This document shows positions 28,406-37,897 of a stretch of DNA of 64,000 nt, in pieces (the first letter of the stretch is position 1; each line of letters opens with the position of its first letter). Both the position numbers and the translations under genes were made by a program. Under the pieces are notes generated by a model, which saw nothing but the letters and a program-made list of their open reading frames with translations, was not told where the DNA came from and ran no database searches. This DNA comes from Leclercia sp. 29361 (GTDB taxonomy: Bacteria > Pseudomonadota > Gammaproteobacteria > Enterobacterales > Enterobacteriaceae): positions 4,836,001-4,900,000 of the forward strand of contig NZ_CP049786.1 in the NCBI RefSeq assembly GCF_011290365.1. Direction: 5' to 3'.

Positions 28406-29788
28406 ATGAGTCAACACGCATCCGATCCGGCAACCCTACGCCTGCCGTTTAAAGAAAAACTCGCCTACGGGATGGGCGATCTCGGCTCTAACATCCTGCT
28501 GGACATCGGCACGCTGTATCTGCTGAAGTTCTACACCGACGTGCTGGGGCTGCCCGGCACCTACGGTGGGATCATCTTCCTGATTGCCAAGTTCTTCACC
28601 GCCTTTACCGATATGGGTACCGGGATCATGCTCGACTCCCGGCGCAAGATCGGCCCCAAAGGGAAATTCCGCCCGTTCGTACTGTACGCGGCGTTCCCGG
28701 TTACCTTGCTGGCGATTGCGAATTTCGTCGGTACACCGTTTGAGATGACCGGAAAAACGGTGATGGCGACGGTGCTGTTCATGCTGTATGGCCTGTTCTT
28801 CAGCATGATGAACTGCTCTTACGGCGCGATGGTGCCCGCCATCACTAAAAACCCGGATGAACGCGCTTCGCTGGCGGCCTGGCGTCAGGGTGGTGCCACG
28901 CTGGGCCTGCTGCTGTGTACCGTGGGCTTTGTACCGGTGATGAACCTGATTGAGGGTAATGACCAGCTGGGCTATATCTTTGCCGCCACCCTCTTCTCGC
29001 TGTTCGGACTGTTCTTTATGTGGTGGTGCTACAGAGGCGTGACCGAGCGTTACGTTGAGGTGCAGCCCGCCAGTGCGACGCATAAGCCCGGGCTGCTGCA
29101 GTCGTTTCGCGCCATTGCCGGTAACCGCCCGCTGTTTATCCTCTGCATCGCCAACCTGTGCACGTTGGGTGCGTTTAACGTCAAACTGGCCATACAGGTT
29201 TACTACACGCAGTACGTGCTCAACGATCCGATTCTGCTGTCATATATGGGCTTCTTCAGCATGGGCTGTATTTTTATCGGCGTCTTTATGATGCCCGGCG
29301 CGGTGCGGCGCTTCGGTAAGAAAAAGGTCTACATCAGCGGGCTGATGATTTGGGTGGCAGGCGATCTGCTCAACTACTTCTTCGGCGGCGGGTCGGTGAG
29401 CTTTGTAGCGTTCTCCTGCCTGGCGTTCTTTGGCTCCGCCTTTGTGAACAGCCTGAACTGGGCGCTGGTGTCCGATACCGTGGAGTACGGCGAGTGGCGC
29501 ACCGGGGTGCGATCCGAAGGGACGGTCTATACCGGGTTTACTTTCTTTCGCAAGGTGTCGCAGGCACTGGCGGGCTTTTTCCCGGGGATCATGCTCACGC
29601 AAATCGGCTATGTGCCTAACGTGGTGCAATCCAATGGCACGGTTGAGGGGCTGCGGCAGCTGATCTTTATCTACCCGAGCCTGTTGGCGGTCATCACCAT
29701 CGTGGCGATGGGCTGCTTCTACAACCTCAACGAGAAAATGTATGTGCGCATTGTGGAAGAGATTGAACTGCGCAAACGTACGGCATGA
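28406..29788 (+). CDS. yihP: GPH-family transporter YihP (proposed DHPS exporter)
   Basis: Inner-membrane sugar:cation symporter-type protein (MFS, GPH family), 460 residues and 12 helices, nearly identical to E. coli YihP. Family motifs: YGMGDLGSNILLDIGTLYLL at the N-terminus, AKFFTAFTDMGTG, and NCSYGAMVPAITKNPDERASL. In E. coli it is proposed to export dihydroxypropanesulfonate or import sulfoquinovosides; the direction is not proven. It is a tandem paralogue of yihO. A short hairpin follows. Confidence 0.94.
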   Translation: MSQHASDPATLRLPFKEKLAYGMGDLGSNILLDIGTLYLLKFYTDVLGLPGTYGGIIFLIAKFFTAFTDMGTGIMLDSRRKIGPKGKFRPFVLYAAFPVTLLAIANFVGTPFEMTGKTVMATVLFMLYGLFFSMMNCSYGAMVPAITKNPDERASLAAWRQGGATLGLLLCTVGFVPVMNLIEGNDQLGYIFAATLFSLFGLFFMWWCYRGVTERYVEVQPASATHKPGLLQSFRAIAGNRPLFILCIANLCTLGAFNVKLAIQVYYTQYVLNDPILLSYMGFFSMGCIFIGVFMMPGAVRRFGKKKVYISGLMIWVAGDLLNYFFGGGSVSFVAFSCLAFFGSAFVNSLNWALVSDTVEYGEWRTGVRSEGTVYTGFTFFRKVSQALAGFFPGIMLTQIGYVPNVVQSNGTVEGLRQLIFIYPSLLAVITIVAMGCFYNLNEKMYVRIVEEIELRKRTA

Positions 29789-29800
29789 ATGACTTGAGCG

Positions 29801-29818
29801 AGCGCCCTGCGGGGCGCT
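29801..29818 (+). promoter_or_regulatory. Intercistronic hairpin between yihP and yihO
   Basis: AGCGCCC-TGCG-GGGCGCT, a perfect 7-base stem ending 14 bases before the yihO ATG. No T-run. The yihO ribosome site GAGGA lies just after it. Confidence 0.6.
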
Positions 29819-29831
29819 ATGAGGATCGACC

Positions 29832-31253
29832 ATGACACACAATACTGATCCGTTAACCCTGAAATTGAGCCTGCGCGAGAAGTGCGCCTACGGGATGGGC
29901 GATTTTGGCTCTAATTTGATGCTCTGTATCGGCACGCTGTATCTGCTGAAATTTTACACTGACGAGCTGGGCATGCCGGCGTTTTACGGCGGCATTATCT
30001 TCCTGGTGGCGAAGTTCTTCACCGCCTTTACCGACATGCTGACCGGCGTGCTGCTGGACTCCCGGCGCAGCATCGGTTCCAGAGGGAAATTCAGGCCGTT
30101 TATTCTCTATGCCTCCGTTCCGGTAGCCCTGGTCGCCACGGCCCAGTTTATGGCCAACGATTTTAGCCTGACGGTGAAAACGGCCATTGCTACCGTGCTG
30201 TTTATGATGTTCGGCCTCTGCTACAGCCTGATGAACTGCTCTTACGGGGCGATGGTACCGGCGATCACCAAGAATCCGAACGAGCGCGCGCAGCTTGCGG
30301 CCTGGCGTCAGGGCGGCGCCACGGTGGGGCTGTTGCTCTGCACCGTCGGCTTTATGCCCATTCAGGCATTGTTCGTGAATCAACCCTCCCTCGGCTATCT
30401 GGTAGCCGCGCTGATATTTGTTACCGGCGGCCTGTTTTGCATGTGGTGGTGCTACAGCGGTGTGAAAGAGCGCTATGTCGAGATCACGCCCGATCATCAT
30501 AAGCCTGGGATCCTGAAATCCTTTTGTGCCATCTTCCGCAATCCGCCCCTGCTGGTGTTGTGCATCGCCAATCTCTGTACCCTCGCGGCCTTTAACATCA
30601 AGCTGGCCATTCAGGTCTACTACACCCAGTACGTGCTGAACGATCTGCATTTGCTGTCGTGGATGGGTTTTTTCAGTATGGGCTGTATCCTGGTGGGCGT
30701 GTTTCTGGTGCCTGGCGCGGTTAAGCGTTTCGGCAAGAAGCCGGTCTATCTCAGCGGGCTGGCCCTGTGGGCCGTGGGGGATGTGATGAACTTCTTCTGG
30801 GGCACCAGCTCCCTGCTGTTCGTGCTCTTTTCCTGCATGGCCTTTTTCGGTACCGCGTTTGTGAACAGCCTCAACTGGGCACTGGTGCCCGATACCGTCG
30901 ATTACGGCGAGTGGAAAACCGGTATTCGCGCCGAAGGGTCGGTTTATACTGGCTACACCTTCTCCCGTAAAATCTCCGCTGCCCTCGCCGGATTCCTGCC
31001 GGGGATAATGCTTACGCAAATCGGCTATGTGCCCCATATCGAACAAAGCGCAACAACACTGCTGGGTCTGCGGCAACTCATTTTCCTCTGGCCCTGCGCA
31101 CTGGCAATAATCGCGGCCATCGTTATGGGTCTGTTTTATAAACTTAATGAAGCCAGATTCGCGTTTATTATCGCGGAGTTGGGCAAGCGTACTGCGTACC
31201 GCGCGCCCGAAGAAGCGCATAAGGAGAAGGTATCGTCCGTTGTCTTACCGTAA
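29832..31253 (+). CDS. yihO: GPH-family transporter YihO (proposed sulfoquinovose importer)
   Basis: Second GPH-family transporter of the cluster, 473 residues, 12 helices, matching E. coli YihO (opening LSLREKCAYGMGDFGSNLML). It shares long blocks with YihP, such as GGIIFLVAKFFTAFTDM and NCSYGAMVPAITKNP, so the pair arose by duplication. The likely substrate is sulfoquinovose or its glycerol glycoside. In E. coli the porin gene ompL follows; here the operon ends with a strong hairpin instead. The C-terminal 20 residues diverge from E. coli. Confidence 0.94.
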   Translation: MTHNTDPLTLKLSLREKCAYGMGDFGSNLMLCIGTLYLLKFYTDELGMPAFYGGIIFLVAKFFTAFTDMLTGVLLDSRRSIGSRGKFRPFILYASVPVALVATAQFMANDFSLTVKTAIATVLFMMFGLCYSLMNCSYGAMVPAITKNPNERAQLAAWRQGGATVGLLLCTVGFMPIQALFVNQPSLGYLVAALIFVTGGLFCMWWCYSGVKERYVEITPDHHKPGILKSFCAIFRNPPLLVLCIANLCTLAAFNIKLAIQVYYTQYVLNDLHLLSWMGFFSMGCILVGVFLVPGAVKRFGKKPVYLSGLALWAVGDVMNFFWGTSSLLFVLFSCMAFFGTAFVNSLNWALVPDTVDYGEWKTGIRAEGSVYTGYTFSRKISAALAGFLPGIMLTQIGYVPHIEQSATTLLGLRQLIFLWPCALAIIAAIVMGLFYKLNEARFAFIIAELGKRTAYRAPEEAHKEKVSSVVLP

Positions 31254-31263
31254 TTTTGCCAAT

Positions 31264-31296
31264 AAAAAAGCCGCTGATCGCTCAGCGGCTTTTTGC
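31264..31296. terminator. Bidirectional terminator between yihO and typA
   Basis: A-tract, stem GCCGCTGA-TCGC-TCAGCGGC (31270-31289), T-run. It lies between convergent genes and is well formed on both strands. Confidence 0.9.
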
Positions 31297-31299
31297 TTT

Positions 31300-31325
31300 C
31301 CGGGTGGCGATAACGCTCACCCGGC
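31300..31325. repeat. REP-type palindrome
   Basis: CCGGGTGGCGATAACGCTCACCCGG, the Y-type REP pattern, 14 bases beyond the typA stop codon in its direction of transcription. Confidence 0.7.
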
Positions 31326-31338
31326 ATACGCAACCGTA

Positions 31339-33162
31339 TTAGTCGCGAGGACCACGGCCCGCACGTTTACGGTCGTTCTCGGTCAGGTGACGTTTACGGA
31401 TACGGACGGAGGTAGGAGTAACTTCTACCAGTTCGTCGTCATCGATAAATTCCAGAGCCTGTTCGAGGGACATTTTCTGTGCCGGAACCAGCGTGGTTGC
31501 TTCGTCAGTACCGGAAGCACGCATGTTGGTCAGTTTTTTACCGGTCAGGCAGTTTACAGTCAGGTCGTTAGAACGACTGTGAATACCGATGATCTGGCCT
31601 TCGTAAACTTCTGCACCGTGACCCAGGAACAGCTTACCGCGATCCTGCAGGCTGAACAGGGCGAATGCCACCGCTTTACCCTGGCCGTTAGAGATCAGCA
31701 CGCCGTTCTGGCGCTGGCCGATTTCACCTGGCTTAACGTCATCATAGTGGCTGAAGGTGGAGTACAGCAGACCAGTACCGGAAGTCATGGTCATGAACTC
31801 GGTACGGAAGCCGATCAGGCCACGTGCCGGGATCAGGTAATCCAGACGAATACGGCCTTTGCCGTCAGGGATCATGTCTTTGACATCGCCCTTACGCTCG
31901 CCCATTGCCTGCATCACAGAACCCTGGTGCTGTTCTTCGATATCCAGCGTCACGTTCTCGAACGGCTCTTGCATACGGCCATCGATCATACGGTTGATAA
32001 CTTTCGGACGGGACACAGCCAGTTCGAAGCCTTCACGACGCATGTTTTCGATCAGTACAGACAAGTGCAGCTCGCCACGACCGGATACACGGAACGCGTC
32101 CGCATCTTCGGTTTCTTCAACACGCAGTGCCACGTTGTGCACCAGCTCTTTGTTCAGGCGGTCAAGGATCTGACGAGAGGTAACGTATTTACCTTCTTTG
32201 CCACAGAACGGAGAGGTGTTGACGTTGAAGAACATGGTTACAGTTGGTTCATCAACGGACAGCGCTGGCAGCGCTTCGACGTTTTGCGGATCGCAAAGGG
32301 TGTCGGAGATGTTCAGTTCGCCCAGACCGGTGATAGCAATGATATCGCCCGCTTCGGCTTCGGTGGATTCAATACGCTCCAGACCGAGGTGAGTCAGTAC
32401 TTTACCGACTTTACCGTTACGTGTTTTACCTTCGCTGTCGATAACAGTGATCTGCTGGTTAGGCTTCACTTTACCGCGTTTGATGCGACCAATACCGATT
32501 ACGCCAACGTAGTTGTTGTAATCCAGCTGGGAGATCTGCATCTGGAACGGACCATCAAGGTCAACGGTTGGTGCTTTAACGTGGTCAACAATCGCCTGAT
32601 ACAGCGGGGTCATGTCTTCCGCCATATCAGTGTGATCGTTACCCGCGATACCCATCAATGCAGATGCATAGATGATTGGGAAATCGAGCTGCTCGTCGCT
32701 TGCGTCCAGGTTAACGAACAGGTCGAAGACCTGATCCACAACCCAGTCAGGACGCGCGCCAGGACGGTCAACTTTGTTGATAACCACGATTGGCTTCAAA
32801 CCATGGGCAAACGCCTTTTTGGTTACGAAGCGCGTCTGCGGCATTGGGCCATCCATTGCGTCAACGACCAGCAGAACGGAGTCTACCATGGACATTACAC
32901 GTTCAACTTCACCACCGAAGTCGGCGTGCCCAGGGGTATCAACGATGTTGATACGGTAGTCATTCCATTTGATAGCGGTGTTTTTAGCGAGGATGGTAAT
33001 CCCACGCTCTTTCTCCAAATCGTTGGAGTCCATCACGCGTTCGGTGGCTTCAGCACGCTCATTACTGAAGGTACCGGATTGCTGCAGCAGCTTATCAACC
33101 AGGGTAGTTTTACCATGGTCAACGTGCGCGATGATGGCGATATTACGCAGATTTTCGATCAC
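31339..33162 (-). CDS. typA: Ribosome-associated GTPase TypA/BipA
   Basis: Translational GTPase related to EF-G and LepA. It acts in late 50S assembly and in growth at low temperature. It is 607 residues as in E. coli. G1 is [12 protein letters not shown] (about residue 12), the switch region has RGITI, G3 is DTPGHADF and G4 NKVDRPGA. The EF-G-like and BipA-specific C-terminal domains follow to the basic end [16 protein letters not shown]. It is divergent from glnA across a 389-base control region, the E. coli arrangement. A long open antisense frame over it reflects codon bias only. Confidence 0.98.
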   Translation of the reverse strand: MIENLRNIAIIAHVDHGKTTLVDKLLQQSGTFSNERAEATERVMDSNDLEKERGITILAKNTAIKWNDYRINIVDTPGHADFGGEVERVMSMVDSVLLVVDAMDGPMPQTRFVTKKAFAHGLKPIVVINKVDRPGARPDWVVDQVFDLFVNLDASDEQLDFPIIYASALMGIAGNDHTDMAEDMTPLYQAIVDHVKAPTVDLDGPFQMQISQLDYNNYVGVIGIGRIKRGKVKPNQQITVIDSEGKTRNGKVGKVLTHLGLERIESTEAEAGDIIAITGLGELNISDTLCDPQNVEALPALSVDEPTVTMFFNVNTSPFCGKEGKYVTSRQILDRLNKELVHNVALRVEETEDADAFRVSGRGELHLSVLIENMRREGFELAVSRPKVINRMIDGRMQEPFENVTLDIEEQHQGSVMQAMGERKGDVKDMIPDGKGRIRLDYLIPARGLIGFRTEFMTMTSGTGLLYSTFSHYDDVKPGEIGQRQNGVLISNGQGKAVAFALFSLQDRGKLFLGHGAEVYEGQIIGIHSRSNDLTVNCLTGKKLTNMRASGTDEATTLVPAQKMSLEQALEFIDDDELVEVTPTSVRIRKRHLTENDRKRAGRGPRD

Positions 33163-33269
33163 AACTTTGCCTCAGGCATTTAGAAATAGCGCGTTATTGT
33201 ACACGGATTAATCGCACTACAAAACAGGATCACAAACATCCCCCGCAAACAAGTATCGCAGAGATGCTT

Positions 33270-33285
33270 TGTGATCGCTTTCACG
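33270..33285. promoter_or_regulatory. CRP site upstream of glnA
   Basis: TGTGA-TCGCTT-TCACG, one base off the CRP consensus, about 280 bases before the glnA ATG. It sits where the cAMP-CRP dependent glnAp1 promoter is activated in E. coli. Confidence 0.65.
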
Positions 33286-33314
33286 GAGCGGTAAAAGGGC
33301 ACTTTAACGTAAAT

Positions 33315-33405
33315 TGCACCAATATGGTGCTCAATGTTCACATTGAAGCACTATACTGGTGCAACAAAACCATCATGGTGCAGCCCTTTTGCACTATGGT
33401 GCGCA
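33315..33405. promoter_or_regulatory. NtrC enhancer sites of glnA
   Basis: Two strong sites, TGCACCAATATGGTGC (33315-33330) and GCACTATACTGGTGC (33348-33362), are followed by weaker ones at about 33368-33382 and 33390-33404 (GCACTATGGTGC). Order and spacing match the E. coli glnA enhancer and governor sites: phosphorylated NtrC binds the first two to activate glnAp2 and represses glnAp1. Confidence 0.88.
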
Positions 33406-33436
33406 TGATAGCGCCTTTTTGGGGTGTTTTAAAAGT

Positions 33437-33452
33437 TGGCACAGATTTCGCT
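33437..33452 (+). promoter_or_regulatory. Sigma-54 promoter glnAp2
   Basis: TGGCAC-N5-TCGCT with the essential GG (-24) and GC (-12) at correct spacing. The transcript would begin near 33462-33464, leaving a leader of about 90 bases. Confidence 0.9.
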
Positions 33453-33551
33453 TTATAAAAAATACGGCAACTAAGGGCAACATCGCCTGCCTTACACAGA
33501 ATTTGAAGACTTCGTTACCACGACGACAATGACCAATCTGGAGAGTTAAGT

Positions 33552-34961
33552 ATGTCCGCTGAACACGTTTTGACGATGCTGAACGAACATGAAGTGAAGT
33601 TTGTTGATCTGCGCTTCACCGATACCAAAGGTAAAGAACAGCACGTCACAATTCCTGCTCATCAGGTAAATGCCGAATTCTTCGAAGAAGGCAAAATGTT
33701 TGACGGCTCCTCGATTGGCGGCTGGAAAGGTATTAACGAATCTGACATGGTTCTGATGCCTGACGCATCCACTGCGCTCATTGACCCGTTCTTCGAAGAA
33801 TCTACCCTGATCATCCGTTGCGATATCCTCGAGCCAGGCACCCTGCAGGGCTACGACCGCGACCCACGCTCTATCGCTAAACGCGCTGAAGAGTACCTGC
33901 GCTCCACCGGCATCGCAGACACCGTTCTGTTCGGGCCAGAGCCAGAGTTCTTCCTGTTCGACGACATCCGTTTTGGTGCGACCACGTCCGGTTCTCACGT
34001 TGCTATCGATGATATCGAAGGCGCATGGAACTCCTCCACCAAATACGAAGGCGGCAACAAAGGTCACCGTCCTGCGGTTAAAGGCGGTTACTTCCCGGTT
34101 CCACCGGTCGACTCTTCACAGGACATCCGTTCTACCATGTGTCTGATCATGGAAGAGATGGGCCTGGTTGTTGAAGCGCACCACCATGAAGTTGCAACTG
34201 CTGGCCAGAACGAAATCGCCACCCGTTTCAACACCATGACCAAGAAAGCGGACGAAATTCAGATCTACAAATACGTTGTGCACAACGTTGCGCACCGTTT
34301 CGGTAAAACCGCGACCTTCATGCCAAAACCAATGTTTGGTGACAACGGTTCCGGTATGCACTGCCACATGTCCCTGTCCAAGAACGGTATTAACCTGTTC
34401 GCTGGCGACAAATATGCCGGTCTGTCCGAGCAGGCGCTGCACTACATCGGTGGTGTTATCAAACACGCTAAAGCGATCAACGCCCTGGCGAACCCAACCA
34501 CTAACTCCTACAAGCGTCTGGTCCCAGGCTACGAAGCGCCGGTAATGCTGGCCTACTCTGCCCGTAACCGTTCTGCTTCTATCCGTATTCCAGTGGTTTC
34601 ATCGCCAAAAGCGCGTCGTATCGAAGTGCGCTTCCCGGATCCAGCGGCTAACCCATACCTGTGCTTCGCAGCACTGCTGATGGCGGGCCTGGACGGTATC
34701 AAGAACAAGATCCACCCGGGCGAAGCGATGGACAAAAACCTGTACGATCTGCCGCCAGAAGAAGCGAAAGAGATCCCACAGGTTGCAGGCTCTCTGGAAG
34801 AAGCCCTGCAGGAACTGGACGCAGACCGCGAGTTCCTGACGGCTGGCGGCGTGTTCACCGACGAAGCGATCGATGCTTACATCGCGCTGCGTATGGAAGA
34901 GAACGACCGCGTTCGCATGACGCCACACCCGGTTGAGTTCGAACTGTACTACAGCGTTTAA
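33552..34961 (+). CDS. glnA: Glutamine synthetase, type I
   Basis: Makes glutamine from glutamate, ammonia and ATP; a cytoplasmic dodecamer and the hub of nitrogen assimilation. It is 469 residues as in E. coli. Readable signatures are FDGSSIGGW near residue 50, the metal/glutamate site GPEPEFF near 130, the ATP loop [16 protein letters not shown] near 260, and the adenylylation tyrosine in [10 protein letters not shown] (about Tyr398). A GGAGAG ribosome site is 6 bases before the ATG. It is controlled by NtrC and sigma-54 and is followed by glnL-glnG. Confidence 0.99.
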   Translation: MSAEHVLTMLNEHEVKFVDLRFTDTKGKEQHVTIPAHQVNAEFFEEGKMFDGSSIGGWKGINESDMVLMPDASTALIDPFFEESTLIIRCDILEPGTLQGYDRDPRSIAKRAEEYLRSTGIADTVLFGPEPEFFLFDDIRFGATTSGSHVAIDDIEGAWNSSTKYEGGNKGHRPAVKGGYFPVPPVDSSQDIRSTMCLIMEEMGLVVEAHHHEVATAGQNEIATRFNTMTKKADEIQIYKYVVHNVAHRFGKTATFMPKPMFGDNGSGMHCHMSLSKNGINLFAGDKYAGLSEQALHYIGGVIKHAKAINALANPTTNSYKRLVPGYEAPVMLAYSARNRSASIRIPVVSSPKARRIEVRFPDPAANPYLCFAALLMAGLDGIKNKIHPGEAMDKNLYDLPPEEAKEIPQVAGSLEEALQELDADREFLTAGGVFTDEAIDAYIALRMEENDRVRMTPHPVEFELYYSV

Positions 34962-35061
34962 TCTTCAATCCCTGTCGCGCGGCCTTTTCCGCGCGAGATT
35001 GATAGCCGTTTTTTTGTTGCCGTGGAAACTTTTCAGCCCATCTTCGGATGGGCTTTTTTCT
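34962..35061 (+). ncRNA. glnA 3' region: terminator and possible GlnZ-type RNA
   Basis: The 187-base glnA-glnL gap starts with a GCGCGG/CCGCGC stem (34979-34996). It then has a strong terminator hairpin, AGCCCATC-TTCG-GATGGGCT, with T6 (35035-35058). In E. coli the small RNA GlnZ is cut from this 3' UTR and the same terminator ends it. That a GlnZ equivalent is made here is inferred from the position; the terminator itself is clear. Confidence 0.5.
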
Positions 35062-35109
35062 CCACCAACAAGCTGATCTCACGCGCTTTTTACCGCAAAA
35101 ACACTATAC

Positions 35110-35126
35110 TGCACTAAAATAGTGCA
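35110..35126. promoter_or_regulatory. NtrC site at the glnL promoter
   Basis: TGCACTAAAATAGTGCA, a perfect 17-base palindrome 22 bases before the glnL ATG. It overlaps the expected glnLp start, where NtrC represses in E. coli. Confidence 0.85.
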
Positions 35127-35148
35127 ACCAACTCCAGGAGACTGCTGA

Positions 35149-36198
35149 ATGGCAACTGGCACGCTGCCCGATGCTGGGCAGATCCTCAATTCTCTTATCA
35201 ACAGCATTTTACTGGTCGACGACGATCTGGCGGTGCATTACGCCAATCCCGCGGCCCAGCAGCTGCTTGCCCAGAGTTCACGCAAGCTTTTTGGCGCACC
35301 GCTGCCCGAGCTGTTGAGTTATTTTTCCCTGAATATTGGCCTGATGCAGGAGAGTCTGCAGGCGGGGCAAGGCTTTACCGATAACGAAGTCACGCTGGTG
35401 ATCGACGGGCGCTCGCATATTCTCTCCCTGACTGCGCAACGGCTGCCGGAAGGCCTGATCCTGCTGGAGATGGCCCCGATGGATAATCAGCGTCGCCTGA
35501 GCCAGGAGCAGCTTCAGCATGCCCAGCAGATTGCAGCCCGCGATCTGGTGCGCGGCCTCGCCCATGAGATAAAAAATCCGCTCGGTGGCCTGCGCGGTGC
35601 GGCACAGCTATTAACCAAAGCCCTGCCCGATCCGGCGCTGGCGGAATACACCAACGTCATCATTGAGCAGGCCGATCGTCTGCGTAATCTGGTGGATCGC
35701 CTGTTAGGTCCGCAACAGCCCGGGATGCACGTCACCGAGAGCATTCATAAAGTCGCCGAGCGTGTCGTCAAACTGGTGTCGATGGAGCTGCCGGACAACG
35801 TCAGGCTGATTCGGGATTACGATCCCAGCCTGCCGGAACTGCCGCACGATCCCGACCAGATTGAGCAGGTATTACTGAATATCGTGCGTAATGCCTTGCA
35901 GGCGTTAGGGGCGGATGGCGGAGAAATTATCCTGCGTACCCGCACCGCGTTTCAGCTCACGTTGCACGGTACGCGCTACCGTCTGGCGGCCCGTATCGAC
36001 GTGGAAGATAACGGCCCGGGCATCCCTTCCCATTTACAGGACACGCTGTTTTACCCGATGGTCAGCGGCCGTGAAGGCGGGACCGGGCTTGGCTTATCGA
36101 TTGCCCGTAATTTGATAGATCAGCACTCCGGCAAAATTGAATTTACCAGTTGGCCGGGTCATACCGAGTTTTCGGTTTACCTGCCAATCAGGAAATAG
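35149..36198 (+). CDS. glnL: Nitrogen regulation sensor kinase NtrB
   Basis: Histidine kinase/phosphatase that phosphorylates NtrC under nitrogen limitation and is switched to phosphatase by the PII protein. It is cytoplasmic, 349 residues. A PAS domain covers about residues 12-75. The phosphorylated His139 is in [13 protein letters not shown]. The ATP-binding boxes are [10 protein letters not shown] (N), DNGPGIP (G1) and [12 protein letters not shown] (G2). There are no membrane segments. AGGAG precedes the ATG; glnG follows after 11 bases. Confidence 0.98.
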   Translation: MATGTLPDAGQILNSLINSILLVDDDLAVHYANPAAQQLLAQSSRKLFGAPLPELLSYFSLNIGLMQESLQAGQGFTDNEVTLVIDGRSHILSLTAQRLPEGLILLEMAPMDNQRRLSQEQLQHAQQIAARDLVRGLAHEIKNPLGGLRGAAQLLTKALPDPALAEYTNVIIEQADRLRNLVDRLLGPQQPGMHVTESIHKVAERVVKLVSMELPDNVRLIRDYDPSLPELPHDPDQIEQVLLNIVRNALQALGADGGEIILRTRTAFQLTLHGTRYRLAARIDVEDNGPGIPSHLQDTLFYPMVSGREGGTGLGLSIARNLIDQHSGKIEFTSWPGHTEFSVYLPIRK

Positions 36199-36209
36199 AG
36201 GGTTAGGTT

Positions 36210-37622
36210 ATGCAACGAGGGATAGTCTGGGTAGTTGATGACGATAGCTCCATTCGCTGGGTGCTTGAACGGGCGCTTACCGGAGCAGGATTGAGCTGCA
36301 CCGCTTTTGAAAGTGGAGCCGAGGTGCTTGACGCCCTCACCACCAAAACCCCGGACGTGCTGCTGTCCGATATCCGTATGCCGGGGATGGACGGTCTGGC
36401 GCTGTTAAAACAGATCAAACAACGCCACCCTATGCTGCCGGTCATCATAATGACCGCACACTCCGATCTGGATGCGGCCGTTAGCGCCTACCAGCAGGGG
36501 GCATTCGATTACCTGCCAAAACCGTTCGATATTGACGAGGCGGTGGCACTGGTTGAGCGCGCCATCAGCCACTATCAGGAACAGCAGCAGCCGCGTAACG
36601 CCCCGGTATTCGGCCCTACCACCGATATCATTGGCGAAGCGCCGGCGATGCAGGATGTGTTTCGCATCATCGGTCGCCTGTCACGCTCGTCCATCAGCGT
36701 GCTGATTAACGGCGAGTCAGGTACCGGGAAAGAGCTGGTCGCGCATGCCCTGCATCGCCACAGCCCGCGCGCCAAAGCCCCGTTCATCGCCCTGAATATG
36801 GCGGCGATCCCCAAGGATTTGATCGAGTCCGAGCTGTTTGGTCACGAAAAAGGGGCCTTTACCGGCGCCAACACCATTCGTCAGGGCCGCTTTGAGCAGG
36901 CCGACGGCGGGACGCTGTTTCTGGATGAGATCGGGGATATGCCCCTCGATGTCCAGACGCGACTGCTGCGCGTGCTGGCGGACGGTCAGTTTTACCGCGT
37001 GGGCGGCTATGCGCCGGTCAAAGTCGATGTGCGCATTATTGCCGCCACCCACCAGAACCTTGAGCTGCGCGTCCAGGAGGGGAAATTCCGTGAGGACCTG
37101 TTCCACCGCCTGAACGTCATTCGCGTTCACCTGCCGCCGCTGCGCGAGCGCCGGGAAGATATCCCGCGCCTGGCACGGCATTTCCTGCAGGATGCTGCCC
37201 GTGAACTGGGGGTGGAAGCCAAACTCCTGCATCCGGAGACCGAAGCCGCCTTAACGCGTCTCGCCTGGCCGGGCAACGTGCGTCAGCTGGAAAACACCTG
37301 CCGCTGGTTGACGGTAATGGCCGCCGGTCAGGAAGTATTAATTCAGGATCTGCCGCCCGAGCTTTTCGAAACCCATGTTCCGGAAAGCAGCACCGGGCAG
37401 AGCCTGCCCGACAGCTGGGCCACGCTGCTGGCACAGTGGGCCGATCGCGCCCTGCGTTCCGGTCATCAAAATCTGCTCTCCGAAGCACAGCCCGAGATGG
37501 AACGTACGCTGCTCACCACCGCGCTGCGCCATACTCAGGGCCACAAGCAAGAGGCGGCACGCCTGCTCGGCTGGGGTCGTAATACCCTGACGCGGAAGTT
37601 AAAAGAGTTGGGAATGGAGTGA
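36210..37622 (+). CDS. glnG: Nitrogen regulation response regulator NtrC
   Basis: Sigma-54 activator, 470 residues. The receiver domain has the acidic pocket VVDDDSS and phosphoacceptor Asp54 (LLSDIRMPG). The AAA+ domain has Walker A GESGTGKE (about residue 169), the sigma-54 contact loop EKGAFTGA (about 211-218) and Walker [12 protein letters not shown]. The C-terminal Fis-type helix-turn-helix ends in [19 protein letters not shown]. It binds the TGCAC...GTGCA sites in front of glnA and glnL and so controls its own operon. Confidence 0.98.
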   Translation: MQRGIVWVVDDDSSIRWVLERALTGAGLSCTAFESGAEVLDALTTKTPDVLLSDIRMPGMDGLALLKQIKQRHPMLPVIIMTAHSDLDAAVSAYQQGAFDYLPKPFDIDEAVALVERAISHYQEQQQPRNAPVFGPTTDIIGEAPAMQDVFRIIGRLSRSSISVLINGESGTGKELVAHALHRHSPRAKAPFIALNMAAIPKDLIESELFGHEKGAFTGANTIRQGRFEQADGGTLFLDEIGDMPLDVQTRLLRVLADGQFYRVGGYAPVKVDVRIIAATHQNLELRVQEGKFREDLFHRLNVIRVHLPPLRERREDIPRLARHFLQDAARELGVEAKLLHPETEAALTRLAWPGNVRQLENTCRWLTVMAAGQEVLIQDLPPELFETHVPESSTGQSLPDSWATLLAQWADRALRSGHQNLLSEAQPEMERTLLTTALRHTQGHKQEAARLLGWGRNTLTRKLKELGME

Positions 37623-37720
37623 TTTTACCCGCAGTGTAAAGTGCACAAAGTGGTGTTATTTTGCGCTTTACTGTTCCGATGAGTTAAGTATGATCTTGCC
37701 CGGGAAAACGGGGGAGCATC

Positions 37721-37843
37721 ATGCTGGAATCTATCGTAACTATGTTGTCTGGCGGCGTCGAAGCCAGCGCAGCAGCGGGACATACACCACAAGCGGCCAT
37801 TGCAGCCGTGCTGTGTGCAGCGCTGGTGGGGTTGTTTAGCTAG
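37721..37843 (+). CDS. yshB: Small membrane protein YshB
   Basis: A 40-residue protein: MLESIVTMLSGGVEAS, then a hydrophobic C-terminal segment AAIAAVLCAALVGLFS. It matches E. coli YshB (36 residues), which lies at the same place between glnG and hemN, with four extra residues in the middle. GGGGAG stands 6 bases before the ATG. Relatives are induced in intracellular Salmonella; the function is unknown. A NtrC-like word, TGCACAAAGTGGTG, about 70 bases upstream is one base short of normal spacing. Confidence 0.85.
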   Translation: MLESIVTMLSGGVEASAAAGHTPQAAIAAVLCAALVGLFS

Positions 37844-37850
37844 AGGGTTT

Positions 37851-37882
37851 GCCGGGTGGCGGCTTCGCCTTACCCGGCCTAC
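37851..37882. repeat. REP palindrome between yshB and hemN
   Basis: GCCGGGTGGCGGC...CGCCTTACCCGGC, a typical REP stem, between convergent genes. Confidence 0.8.
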
Positions 37883-37897
37883 TCGATTCGGTACGCC

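Noticed and set aside
29853..31220. 455-codon frame antisense to yihO, with similar long frames over yihP, yihQ and yihS
   Set aside because: Shadows of G/C-rich codon use; protein composition (His, Gln and Arg-rich) is typical of antisense translation.
31147..33183. 678-codon open frame antisense to typA
   Set aside because: It is complementary to a highly conserved gene; its composition is the mirror of typA codons and it has no domain features. Such frames are common opposite strongly biased genes.
33163..33551. A small leader peptide upstream of glnA (open frame 33264-33458)
   Set aside because: The frame covers the NtrC sites and sigma-54 promoter, so it cannot be on the glnAp2 transcript; no ribosome site.
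37642..37657. NtrC-like site (TGCACAAAGTGGTG) upstream of yshB
   Set aside because: Spacing between half sites is one base short and one arm is incomplete; mentioned only under yshB.
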